Part shown: positions 1-7,477 of the stretch, in pieces
How positions within the stretch are numbered: the first letter of the stretch is position 1
Layout of the letters: each line of letters starts with the position of its first letter
Assembly (NCBI RefSeq): GCF_013204885.1
Contig: NZ_JABMKX010000009.1
Coordinates: 300,303-364,302 of the forward strand
Source of the DNA: Paenibacillus tritici
Lineage (GTDB): Bacteria; Bacillota; Bacilli; Paenibacillales; Paenibacillaceae
Length of the DNA: 64,000 bases
Direction: 5' to 3'
Program-made: the position numbers and the translations under genes
The notes under the pieces: model-generated
The model's input: the letters and a program-made list of their open reading frames with translations, nothing else
Told to the model about the DNA's origin: nothing
Database searches by the model: none

Positions 1-253
1 CCGGAACGTGGTGGTCGTACAATCCGGCGCCCAGGAAGCTGGTGTGGGTGTCGAAGTCGGCATTCTTGTCAGCCAGGCCCTTCATATGGCGAAGCAGTGC
101 GTATTCGTCCAGAGCGCCGGACATCGGCATTGTTCCCTGGTAGCGGACAGACTGCGGAATATCGGCGAACAGCTCGTCGATGGACTGAATGCCTACGGTT
201 TCCATCATTTCTGCACGGTCTTGCTCCGTCATGGGCAGATAGCGGTGCTTCAT
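1..253 (-). CDS. gcvPA: Glycine dehydrogenase (decarboxylating) subunit 1, N-terminal part
   Basis: Minus-strand reading frame entering from the left edge; only the first 84 residues are inside the window. It begins MKHRYLPMTEQDRAEMMETV and continues with DELFADIP, which matches the start of the split-type P-protein alpha subunit of Firmicutes. This PLP enzyme subunit decarboxylates glycine in the glycine cleavage system together with GcvPB, GcvH and GcvT. The start ATG overlaps the gcvT stop by four bases (ATGA), so the two are translationally coupled and share the upstream glycine riboswitch. The ribosome binding site AAGGAGTG lies inside the end of gcvT. The gene is cut only by the window edge. 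Confidence 0.93.
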   Translation of the reverse strand, partial: MKHRYLPMTEQDRAEMMETVGIQSIDELFADIPQSVRYQGTMPMSGALDEYALLRHMKGLADKNADFDTHTSFLGAGLYDHHVP

Positions 254-1374
254 TGGGGCTTCACTCCTTGGCTCTTTTTGTAGAACGGGGCTTTGATGAC
301 AACAGCCTTAAGCTGCTTGCCGCGGATCTCCACATACACCTCTGTGCCGGTCTCCGTATAGGCAGCATCCAGCAGGGCGAGTCCGAGATTCCGTTTCAGT
401 GTCGGGGATTGGGTGCCGGTTGTGACTTCACCGATCTTCACTCCGTCCGCATACACGGGATAGTGGGAGCGGGGGATACCGCGGTCGATCATCTCAAGAC
501 CTACCAGGCGGCGCGGCAGGCCGGCTTCCTTCTGCTTCAGCAGGGCATCGCGGCCGATAAAATCAGCTTTGTCCAGCTTCACGAAGAACTGGACACCGGC
601 TTCGAGCGGAGTGATATCCGCTGACAGCTCCTGGCCGTACAGCGGCAGCTTGGCCTCGAAACGCAGCGTGTCGCGTGCGCCGAGTCCGGCAGGAGTCAGG
701 CCATGCGGAGCGCCTGCCTCGAGCAGGCCGTTCCAGAGAGCAGCCGCTGTATCTGCGGGAGCGTACAGCTCGAAGCCGTCTTCGCCGGTATACCCGGTGC
801 GGGAGAGCAGGACAGTTACACCGCAGACCTCAGCTTGCTCGATGAAGTGGAAGGGCTTAAGCTCCGGGAGCGGGACCTGCGTGACCTGGGCAAGAATAGT
901 CTCCGCCAGCGGTCCTTGCAGCGCGAGCAGCAGGGTCTCGTCAGAGACGTTTTTCAGGCTGACACCGCTGAACTCAGGTGTGAGATGCTCCTGCAGCCAC
1001 TGGAAGTCCTTGTCGATATTGGAGGCATTGACAACAAGCATGTAACGCTCCTCGCCCAGCCGGTACACGAGCAGATCGTCAACCACTCCGCCGCCCGGAT
1101 AGAGCATAAGCGTATACTGCGCTGCGCCGTCCTCCAGGCGGCTGACATCATTGGTGGTCATGAGCTGCAGGAAGGCCTCGGAGCCGCTGCCGGTAACCAT
1201 GAATTCTCCCATGTGGGATACATCGAACAATCCGGCGCGTTCACGGACGGCTTCATGCTCCTTAACGATTCCTGTGAACTGCACCGGCAGCTCCCAGCCG
1301 CCGAAATCAATGCATCTGGACTCCGCATAGGCGGAATAGAGGTCATAAAAAGGCGTTCTTCTCAAAGACTCCAT
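250..1374 (-). CDS. gcvT: Aminomethyltransferase (glycine cleavage T-protein)
   Basis: 374 residues, the usual family length (about 365). T-protein takes the aminomethyl group from lipoyl-GcvH and passes it to tetrahydrofolate, releasing ammonia and giving 5,10-methylene-THF. The N-terminus RRTPFYDLYSAYAESRCIDF followed by GGWELPVQF is the classic folate-binding fold start, with GLFDVSHMGE near residues 48-57 and an R-x-GYTGEDGFE region near residue 195. The ATG has AAGGGAGTG just upstream. It is the first gene after the tandem glycine riboswitch and its terminator, and overlaps gcvPA by four bases. Confidence 0.95.
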   Translation of the reverse strand: MESLRRTPFYDLYSAYAESRCIDFGGWELPVQFTGIVKEHEAVRERAGLFDVSHMGEFMVTGSGSEAFLQLMTTNDVSRLEDGAAQYTLMLYPGGGVVDDLLVYRLGEERYMLVVNASNIDKDFQWLQEHLTPEFSGVSLKNVSDETLLLALQGPLAETILAQVTQVPLPELKPFHFIEQAEVCGVTVLLSRTGYTGEDGFELYAPADTAAALWNGLLEAGAPHGLTPAGLGARDTLRFEAKLPLYGQELSADITPLEAGVQFFVKLDKADFIGRDALLKQKEAGLPRRLVGLEMIDRGIPRSHYPVYADGVKIGEVTTGTQSPTLKRNLGLALLDAAYTETGTEVYVEIRGKQLKAVVIKAPFYKKSQGVKPQ

Positions 1375-1403
1375 CTCGTCACTCCCTTGGTCTGTTTATA
1401 TAC

Positions 1404-1465
1404 AAAAAAGGACAGGCGAAAGCCATTATGCATACACGCATAAATGAACTTTCGCTCTGTCCTTT
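1404..1465 (-). terminator. Riboswitch-controlled intrinsic terminator of gcvT
   Basis: On the minus strand AAAGGACAGAGCGAAAG pairs with CTTTCGC-CTGTCCTTT across a 26-base loop and is followed by a run of six T. The 5' arm is contiguous with the end of the second glycine aptamer, so glycine binding can plausibly prevent the hairpin (an ON switch, as known for this class). It lies 30 bases before the gcvT ATG. Confidence 0.8.
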
Positions 1466-1648
1466 GTACCTGAGAGTTACCCTGCAGTAACGCGCAGGTT
1501 TCCCCGTTGGTGATCCGTGAGACCTGCGCGGCAGGCCTGGATGCTCTCCAGAGATGCGTCCGGCAAAGGTCCTTTTGCCTGAGAGATTCACCCATCCCGG
1601 GCTTACTCCTTCGGCGCTGTCTTCCTGTGAGACAGTCTCTCCCTATGC
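1455..1648 (-). promoter_or_regulatory. Tandem glycine riboswitch
   Basis: Two aptamers in series on the minus strand. Aptamer 1 (about 1648-1575) has GGGAGAGACTG, GCGCCGAAGGAGTAAG and the 3' segment AATCTCTCAGGCAAAAGGACC. Aptamer 2 (about 1562-1455) has TCTGGAGAG, CACCAACGGGG and the 3' segment AACTCTCAGGTACAAAGGAC. Spacing and conserved blocks match the gcvT glycine riboswitch family. The cooperative pair controls gcvT-gcvPA; gcvH, transcribed the other way, is not under it. Confidence 0.93.
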
Positions 1649-1684
1649 CATCATTCGCAAACGATATGATATTCTACTGACTCC

Positions 1685-1714
1685 ATTAAACCGGGTAACC
1701 CTCCATACTGTCAA
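1685..1714 (-). promoter_or_regulatory. Candidate sigma-A promoter for the gcvT riboswitch transcript
   Basis: On the minus strand TTGACA (1714-1709), an 18-base spacer and TTTAAT (1690-1685) lie about 40 bases before the first aptamer. Confidence 0.5.
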
Positions 1715-1838
1715 TCAAAAAACGTCAAAAAGTTGACAAATTAAATTTTACTGTCAGTTATATTGACATTAGGCAAGTCAATAAATTAGGCTATAACTAA
1801 ATTTAGAACTCCAAATGTGGAAAAGAGGCGGCTTGTAA

Positions 1839-2231
1839 ATGAGTGAAGTGCTGGACAACCTGGTATACAGCGAAGAGCATGAATGGGCACAGCAGGGTGA
1901 GGGACGCGTAGTACGTGTAGGCATTACGGATCATGCGCAGCATCTGCTCGGCGACATCGTGTTTGTAGAATTTCCGGAAGTCGGGGCAGCGATCTCCGCA
2001 GGCGATAGTGTAGGCAGCATTGAATCCGTGAAGACAGTATCGGAGCTGTATTCACCGGTATCGGGGACGGTCACCAAGATCAATGACGCCCTGGAGACCA
2101 GCCCGGAGCTGATCAACGACCAGCCATACGGCGGCGGATGGATTTTTGAGCTGGAGCTTGACGGTGAGTTCGCCGAGGCGGCTTCCGGTCTGCTGGACGC
2201 GGCTGCTTATAAGGAATTGGTTGGGGAATAA
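1839..2231 (+). CDS. gcvH: Glycine cleavage system H protein
   Basis: 130 residues, normal for the family. It carries the lipoyl arm that shuttles the aminomethyl group between P-, T- and L-proteins in the cytoplasm. The lipoylated lysine is K65 in the motif GSIESVKTVSE, and the C-terminal PYGGGWI segment is also conserved. The ATG follows AAAGAGGCGG. It is divergent from gcvT-gcvPA and so probably has its own promoter in 1730-1800, where TTGACA occurs at 1733 and 1763 but no well-spaced -10 is convincing. A terminator follows. Confidence 0.95.
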   Translation: MSEVLDNLVYSEEHEWAQQGEGRVVRVGITDHAQHLLGDIVFVEFPEVGAAISAGDSVGSIESVKTVSELYSPVSGTVTKINDALETSPELINDQPYGGGWIFELELDGEFAEAASGLLDAAAYKELVGE

Positions 2232-2270
2232 GGTTCAGCTTAGTTGCTGAACGGCTGGATACGACAGGCT

Positions 2271-2316
2271 TCTCTTATTACATTAGATGTCACTAATGTG
2301 AGAGGTCTGTCTTTTT
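2271..2316 (+). terminator. Terminator after gcvH
   Basis: CTCTTATTACATTAG pairs with CTAATGTGAGAG (small bulge), followed by GTCTGTCTTTTT. A smaller hairpin GTTCAGC/GCTGAAC lies just before it at 2234-2252. Confidence 0.65.
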
Positions 2317-2327
2317 GCGTCTTTATA

Positions 2328-2960
2328 TCATTCTGGAAAGCCAAGCAGCCCCGGATAAATGTTTGGAGCCAGATGCCACAGGAAGGGCAGAAGAGCCAGG
2401 CCCGCAACGGAAAATACAGAGCACAGCAGCAGGAAACGGTAACTTTTTTGCGGACGGGTGGCGGGCTTGAGCACGAAATAATACACTCCGGCTGAATAAA
2501 ACGGAAAAAGCACGGCGGCAGACATCCCCATACAAACGATAAATGTTGCTTCCCCGGCAGAGCTGGGGATCATGGCGTCGGGGTTATAAACCGGATTGAC
2601 CTGTAAAAAGAGGAGAAGAAACGTCGAATACGCGCTCAGCAGAAGCAGGGGGAAACAGCGGATACGCCCATTCCCGGACAGGCCGTAGAGCATCCACCAG
2701 ACCCCAAACCAGGCCAGGGCGAAGATAGCTCCGGCAATAAGGTAATCAGCGCCAATTGCAATCAGCTTGTCCAGCGGATAGACGCGGGCCAGGTCTCCCC
2801 AGAAGTAACCGGAGGAGAAGAACTGCATGAAGGCGGCAAAAAATCCGACAAAGAGGGTAAGCATCCCCTGGGCAATAATGATCGTGATCAGAGAAACTGC
2901 CAGCCGCAAAAACCTGAAAAAACCTGCGGCCTCCGGTGCCGCTCCGTTTGTATCCTGCAT
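2328..2960 (-). CDS. Integral membrane protein of unknown function
   Basis: 210 residues with about five hydrophobic helices (roughly residues 16-46, 70-90, 102-120, 137-163, 175-195) and short hydrophilic ends. No catalytic or binding motif was recognised. The ATG is preceded by AAGGAGAT at a good distance. It lies 84 bases behind motB on the same strand with no clear terminator between, so it could be read through from the stator genes. That linkage says nothing firm about its role. Confidence 0.75.
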   Translation of the reverse strand: MQDTNGAAPEAAGFFRFLRLAVSLITIIIAQGMLTLFVGFFAAFMQFFSSGYFWGDLARVYPLDKLIAIGADYLIAGAIFALAWFGVWWMLYGLSGNGRIRCFPLLLLSAYSTFLLLFLQVNPVYNPDAMIPSSAGEATFIVCMGMSAAVLFPFYSAGVYYFVLKPATRPQKSYRFLLLCSVFSVAGLALLPFLWHLAPNIYPGLLGFPE

Positions 2961-3044
2961 AGCGGTCTATCTCCTTATATTAGCAAATGGATATATGCTC
3001 CTGTCGCCTGCCGGTATTTGAGCTGATTCGCGCGCAGTTACGTG

Positions 3045-3950
3045 CTATTCTTCCTCCTGAAGCTGCCGCAGAACAATCAGTTCAACCCGGCGGTTCTTCT
3101 GCCGTCCTTCGGCGGTTGTATTATCGTAGGCAGGTCTGGTATCGGCGTAACCGGCGTACTGGAACGTATCGGGGCTAAGCCCCTCGTTGTCCAGGAAGAA
3201 GCGCAGCACAGACAGTGCGCGGGCGCCGGATAGATCCCAATTGTCGGTGTAGACCGATCCAAGGGTTACCGGAACATTATCGGTATGTCCTTCGATGCTG
3301 ACCGTGGCGCCGATGCCCCGGAACAGGCCGGAGAGCTGACGCAGTGCAGGGAAGGCAGGCGATTTCAGCTCGGCTTGGCCCGCATCGAAGAGGAACCGGT
3401 CACTAAGCGTGATCGCAATGCCCTGCGGCTTGTCTGCCACAAAGATCTGTTCCCCGAGGTTATTCTCCTCCACATATTCGGTGATGACTCCCATTAGAGC
3501 CGCCAGCTTCGCTTCCTGTTCACGAAAAGCCAGCTCACGCGCAGACGGCTGGTGTCCGGCAGTGTCACTGTTTTGCCCGGATGTACCGGTGCTGGTGCCA
3601 TTGCCGGGGCTGCCCCCGGAGTCTGTGGTGCTTCCGCCCCCATCGCCCCCGGAAACCGCTCCTTGCGTTCCGCCGTTATCTTCCTGTCCGTTCGGGACGG
3701 CCTGGCCGCTGTTCCCCTTATTGCCGTCCAGAACTCCATTACCGCCCTCCAGCACAGAACCGCCACTCTTGAATGTATCCGATAAGGAACCGGAGACAAG
3801 CGCATACTTTTGCGAATCCAGACTGCTCATGGCATACAGAATCACGAAGAAAATGAGCAGAAGCGTAATCAGATCCGCATAGGTAATCATCCAGCGGTCC
3901 CGACTCTCCTTGCCTGCGGCGCGGGGCTGTCTGCGGTTTCTTTGTCTCAT
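3045..3950 (-). CDS. motB: MotB/MotS-type flagellar stator protein (OmpA-like)
   Basis: 301 residues. The single N-terminal membrane segment contains WMITYADLITLLLIFFVILY; D26 is the ion-binding aspartate of the MotB family. Residues about 60-135 form an unusually long Gly/Ser/Asn/Asp-rich linker, and the C-terminal half is the OmpA-type peptidoglycan-binding domain with GHTDNVP and NRRVEL. It forms the stator with the upstream MotA-like protein and anchors it to the wall. The start overlaps the motA stop by four bases (ATGA). Sodium (MotS) or proton (MotB) coupling cannot be decided; the residue seven after D26 is isoleucine, and the context lacks other flagellar genes. Confidence 0.88.
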   Translation of the reverse strand: MRQRNRRQPRAAGKESRDRWMITYADLITLLLIFFVILYAMSSLDSQKYALVSGSLSDTFKSGGSVLEGGNGVLDGNKGNSGQAVPNGQEDNGGTQGAVSGGDGGGSTTDSGGSPGNGTSTGTSGQNSDTAGHQPSARELAFREQEAKLAALMGVITEYVEENNLGEQIFVADKPQGIAITLSDRFLFDAGQAELKSPAFPALRQLSGLFRGIGATVSIEGHTDNVPVTLGSVYTDNWDLSGARALSVLRFFLDNEGLSPDTFQYAGYADTRPAYDNTTAEGRQKNRRVELIVLRQLQEEE

Positions 3951-4732
3951 AGCGGTTCCTCCGGGCTATTGCTGCTGCGTTTGGGGGCGGTATCTGAAAT
4001 GAAGGGAGCCAGTTTTTTGCGGACCAGATGCGGGTGATCCCCATTCTGCAGGGACAGGATGCCAACGAGCAGCATCTCCATGGTGCCCAGTTCACTTTGG
4101 CTTCGGGATTTAATTTTGGAGGCAATGGGTAAAAAGATTAAATTAGCACTGGCTACGCCATAGAGCGTGGCTGTAAAAGCTACAGCAATGGAGGCACCCA
4201 GCTGGGAAGGGTCCGTTAAATGGCCTAATACACGGATCAGCCCCATAACGGTGCCGATAATCCCCATTGTGGGAGCATAGCCGCCGGCCGCTTCAAAAAT
4301 TTTGGCGTAACCTTCATATTTCAGCTCCTTGGCATCCATTTCAAGCTCCAGGATTTGCCGGACCTGATCCGGGTCATTACCATCGACAATCAGAAACAGC
4401 CCTTCTCTGGTGAAGGTGTCGGGATGTTCTTCAGCTCTTTTCTCCAGGGCGAGTACCCCGCCGCGCCGCGTGACTGTAGCCATGGAGATCAGCTCTTCCG
4501 CTTGTTCCTGACTGGTGTCCGGCTGTCTGCCAAAAGCCAGGCGCAGAGCCGCCGGTACACTGCGGAGCTTGGAGGCCGGGAAGCCGATAAGTATAGCGGC
4601 CAGGGTGCCGCCGAAGACAATAAGCGCAGCATTCGGCTGCAGCAGGCCGGACAGGCTTCCGCCTTCCCACAGAAAACCGCCGATCATTGCGGCAATCCCG
4701 GCCACCAGGCCGATTATTGAAGTGATATCCAT
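3947..4732 (-). CDS. motA: MotA/MotP-type flagellar stator protein
   Basis: 261 residues with four membrane helices: two at the N-terminus (about 4-22 and 34-52) and two after the cytoplasmic loop (about 150-170 and 185-205). The motif YAPTMGIIGTVMGLI holds the conserved proline and glycines of the channel, and LIFLPIASKIK after the last helix is more like MotP/PomA than B. subtilis MotA (judged from memory). It is the stator subunit that contacts the rotor. The ATG follows AAGGAG. First gene of a coupled motA-motB pair. Confidence 0.88.
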   Translation of the reverse strand: MDITSIIGLVAGIAAMIGGFLWEGGSLSGLLQPNAALIVFGGTLAAILIGFPASKLRSVPAALRLAFGRQPDTSQEQAEELISMATVTRRGGVLALEKRAEEHPDTFTREGLFLIVDGNDPDQVRQILELEMDAKELKYEGYAKIFEAAGGYAPTMGIIGTVMGLIRVLGHLTDPSQLGASIAVAFTATLYGVASANLIFLPIASKIKSRSQSELGTMEMLLVGILSLQNGDHPHLVRKKLAPFISDTAPKRSSNSPEEPL

Positions 4733-4767
4733 AAATTCAGGCTCCTTAAATTTCTATATATTATGGT

Positions 4768-4796
4768 TTGCAACAGTCTGGGCAACGCTGTATAAT
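4768..4796 (+). promoter_or_regulatory. Sigma-A promoter of uvrB
   Basis: TTGCAA (4768-4773), 17-base spacer, perfect TATAAT (4791-4796), about 118 bases before the uvrB ATG. Confidence 0.75.
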
Positions 4797-4802
4797 AAAC
4801 GG

Positions 4803-4814
4803 GAACGTGCATTC
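4803..4814 (+). promoter_or_regulatory. Candidate LexA (SOS) box of uvrB
   Basis: GAAC-GTGC-ATTC matches the Gram-positive LexA/DinR core GAAC-N4-GTTC at all but one position. It lies six bases after the -10, over the expected transcription start, where repressor would block the polymerase. uvrB is SOS-regulated in B. subtilis. Confidence 0.55.
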
Positions 4815-4913
4815 CTATCTTCCATATTTTTCAGCTTGGTATGGATGAAGGCTCATTAGGGTTAAAATTATAATATATTCATATATTCTAGACGATAGAG
4901 GGGAGACGGGCAA

Positions 4914-6905
4914 ATGAATGATATTGTCGTCAGTACGAAGACTTTTGAACTGGAGTCCGAGTATACACCCCAGGGCGATCAGCCTCATGCCATAGAAGAG
5001 TTAGTGGACGGCATCCGGCAGGGCAAGAAGCACCAGACGCTGCTGGGAGCGACAGGTACAGGCAAGACCTTTACCATCGCACAAGTAATTTCCAAGTTGA
5101 ACCGCCCGACGCTGGTCATCGCGCACAACAAGACGCTTGCTGCGCAGCTCGCGAGTGAGTTCAAAGAGTTTTTTCCAAGCAATTCGGTTGATTACTTCGT
5201 CAGTTACTACGATTACTACCAGCCCGAGGCGTACATTCCTTCCTCCGATACCTACATTGAGAAAGATTCCAGTATAAATGAAGAAATCGACAAGCTCCGC
5301 CACTCGGCGACCAGCTCCTTGTTCGAACGCCGTGACGTCATTATTGTGGCGAGTGTGTCGTGTATTTATGGCCTCGGTTCACCTAAGGAATACGGAAGCT
5401 TGCTGCTCTCCCTGCGGGTAGGGATGGAGAAGCCGCGCAATCAGATTCTGAGCCGGCTCGTAGATATCCAGTATCAGCGTAATGATATCAACTTCGTGCG
5501 GGGGACGTTCCGTGTGCGGGGGGATGTGGTTGAGATCTTCCCGGCTTCCCAGGGAGAACATGCGATCCGGGTAGAGTTGTTCGGAGATGAGATAGAACGT
5601 ATTACGGAGATAGATGTGCTGACAGGTGAACTGATCGGCGAACGCGATCATATCGCGATCTTCCCGGCGTCCCACTTTGTCACCCAGGAAGAGACGATGC
5701 GTGTAGCCCTTGTTAATATTGAGCGTGAGCTTGAGGAGCGCCTGGCCGTACTGCGTGAAGCAGGCAAGCTGCTGGAGGCCCAGCGGCTGGAGCAGCGGAC
5801 CCGTTATGATATCGAGATGATGAAGGAAGTTGGCTTCTGCTCCGGCATCGAGAACTATTCCGGTCCGCTTACCTTCCGTGAGCCGGGCGCCACTCCCTAT
5901 ACCCTCATGGACTATTTCCCGGATGATATGCTGATTGTGATTGATGAGTCCCACGCTACGCTGCCGCAGATCCGGGCGATGTATAATGGTGACCGTGCGC
6001 GTAAGACAGTGCTCGTGGAGCACGGGTTCCGCCTGCCGTCTGCGCTGGATAACCGGCCGCTGCAATTTGAGGAATTCGAAGACAAGGTGAGCCAGATTAT
6101 ATATGTGTCCGCTACACCGGGACCTTATGAGATGGAACACTGCGATACTATGGTGCAGCAGATTATCCGTCCTACTGGTCTGCTTGACCCGATCATTGAA
6201 GTGCGCCCTACCGAGGGGCAGATTGATGATCTGATCAGTGAGATCCGTGACCGGGTGGAACGGGATGAGCGTGTACTGGTTACAACGCTTACGAAGAAGA
6301 TGTCTGAGGACCTGACCGATTACTTTAAGGAAATCGGGATTAAAGTGCGTTATATGCACTCGGACATCAAAACGCTGGAGCGTATGGCAATCCTGCGTGA
6401 TCTGCGGCTGGGTACATTCCATGTATTGGTCGGGATTAACCTGCTCAGAGAAGGGCTCGACCTGCCGGAGGTCTCGCTTGTCGCTATCCTGGATGCCGAC
6501 AAGGAAGGGTTCCTCCGCTCCGAGCGTTCGCTGATTCAGACGATTGGCCGTGCAGCCCGTAACTCGGACGGCCGTGTCATCCTGTATGGCGACCGCATTA
6601 CAGATTCCATGGAGAAGGCGATGAGCGAAACCCAGCGCCGCCGTGAGATCCAAATTGCTCATAATGAGCAGCACGGCATTACCCCGACGACCATTAACAA
6701 GAAGGTACGCGACATCATCGAGGCGACGAAGGTGGCTGAGTCCAAGGCCGATTACCTTACCGGCGTTGGCGGCAAGCTGAACAAGAAAGACAAGCAGAGC
6801 CTGATGCAGCGTCTGGAGGCGGAGATGAAGGACGCCGCCAAGAACCTGCAATTCGAGCGCGCCGCCGAGCTGCGCGATGCCTTGCTTGAGCTGCGGGCAG
6901 AGTAA
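4914..6905 (+). CDS. uvrB: UvrABC excinuclease subunit B
   Basis: 663 residues, typical length. UvrB is the damage-verifying helicase-like subunit of nucleotide excision repair. Walker A GATGTGKT is at residues 45-52, the beta-hairpin region YYDYYQPEAYIPSSDTYIEK near 96-115, the DESH box near 343, helicase motif VI QTIGRAARN near 543, and a C-terminal UVR domain (about 628-663) that contacts UvrC. The ATG is preceded by GAGGGGAG. A strong promoter with an SOS-like box lies upstream and an intrinsic terminator directly downstream, so it is monocistronic although uvrA is the next gene. Confidence 0.97.
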   Translation: MNDIVVSTKTFELESEYTPQGDQPHAIEELVDGIRQGKKHQTLLGATGTGKTFTIAQVISKLNRPTLVIAHNKTLAAQLASEFKEFFPSNSVDYFVSYYDYYQPEAYIPSSDTYIEKDSSINEEIDKLRHSATSSLFERRDVIIVASVSCIYGLGSPKEYGSLLLSLRVGMEKPRNQILSRLVDIQYQRNDINFVRGTFRVRGDVVEIFPASQGEHAIRVELFGDEIERITEIDVLTGELIGERDHIAIFPASHFVTQEETMRVALVNIERELEERLAVLREAGKLLEAQRLEQRTRYDIEMMKEVGFCSGIENYSGPLTFREPGATPYTLMDYFPDDMLIVIDESHATLPQIRAMYNGDRARKTVLVEHGFRLPSALDNRPLQFEEFEDKVSQIIYVSATPGPYEMEHCDTMVQQIIRPTGLLDPIIEVRPTEGQIDDLISEIRDRVERDERVLVTTLTKKMSEDLTDYFKEIGIKVRYMHSDIKTLERMAILRDLRLGTFHVLVGINLLREGLDLPEVSLVAILDADKEGFLRSERSLIQTIGRAARNSDGRVILYGDRITDSMEKAMSETQRRREIQIAHNEQHGITPTTINKKVRDIIEATKVAESKADYLTGVGGKLNKKDKQSLMQRLEAEMKDAAKNLQFERAAELRDALLELRAE

Positions 6906-6930
6906 GGCGGCGATGAATGTAATGATTCAC

Positions 6931-6958
6931 AGAACGGCGCTCTTAGGCCGTTCTTTTT
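6931..6958 (+). terminator. Terminator after uvrB
   Basis: AGAACGGC / GCCGTTCT stem of eight pairs, eight-base loop, then TTTT. Confidence 0.85.
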
Positions 6959-6980
6959 GAAGATAAAGGGCCACGTACTT

Positions 6981-7235
6981 GCGTATCCCGAAGGGACAGC
7001 GTGCACTCAAGCCCTTAGCGCGTATCCCGCAGGGACAGCGTGCCGTTAAGATCTTAGCGCGTATCCCGTAGGGACAGCGTGCAGTTAAGCCTTTAGCACG
7101 TATCCCGCAGGGAGAGCGTGCAGTTAAGCTTTTAGCGCGAATCCCACAGGGAGAGCGTGCAGTTAAGCCTTTAGCGCGTATCCCGCAGGAAGAGAGTGCA
7201 GTTAAGCTTTTAGCGCGTATCCCGCAGGGACAGCG
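6981..7235. repeat. 39-bp direct tandem repeat array, six full copies plus a partial seventh
   Basis: Units start at 6981, 7020, 7059, 7098, 7137, 7176 and 7215, exactly 39 bases apart. The consensus core is GCGTATCCCGCAGGGACAGC followed by GTGCAGTTAAGCCTTTA with a few substitutions per copy and no length change. Each copy has a small TCCC-GCA-GGGA dyad. No open frame with a ribosome binding site runs through it, and there are no unique spacers as in CRISPR. Confidence 0.93.
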
Positions 7236-7463
7236 TTATCGGCAAGCGGCAGCGAGCCGTATCCTGCACTGGTAGTGTAGCGGTCCCGTAGGGGCAAGCG
7301 AGCCTATTCCCACAGTAGTCGTCCATCCACCCAGCCCAACTCTTTCCGCCAAGTTTGCAGGTGTCCAGAGGGTGCAACCCTTGGGGCCCTCCCTTGGAAG
7401 GGAGGGTTTGGGAGGGATCGAAAATATTTTCCCAAAATGTTTTTGCATTTTAAATTCCCCTTA
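7236..7463. other. Gene-free remainder of the uvrB-uvrA gap, with one perfect hairpin
   Basis: Non-coding. A further decayed relative of the repeat core (CGGTCCCGTAGGGGCAAGCG) lies at about 7280. At 7387-7406 there is a perfect CCCTCCCTT-GG-AAGGGAGGG palindrome, which may be a terminator-like or repeat structure. The A+T-rich stretch 7420-7460 just before uvrA probably holds its promoter, but no clean -35/-10 pair was found. Confidence 0.5.
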
Positions 7464-7477
7464 AAGGAGAGGTACCG

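Noticed and set aside
1362..1595. Two overlapping minus-strand frames of 70-77 codons
   Set aside because: They lie inside the glycine riboswitch and its terminator.
4733..4800. Promoter of motA on the minus strand
   Set aside because: Only weak TTGCCC/TAATAT-like boxes with poor agreement; not worth listing.
5379..6851. 490-codon open frame antisense to uvrB, and similar long frames antisense to the U32 gene (17903-19156) and ligA (53674-55101)
   Set aside because: They mirror strongly coding genes with unmistakable motifs, have no suitable ribosome binding sites and no family resemblance.
6981..7235. CRISPR array
   Set aside because: Units are contiguous with exact 39-base period and no variable spacers; no cas genes nearby.
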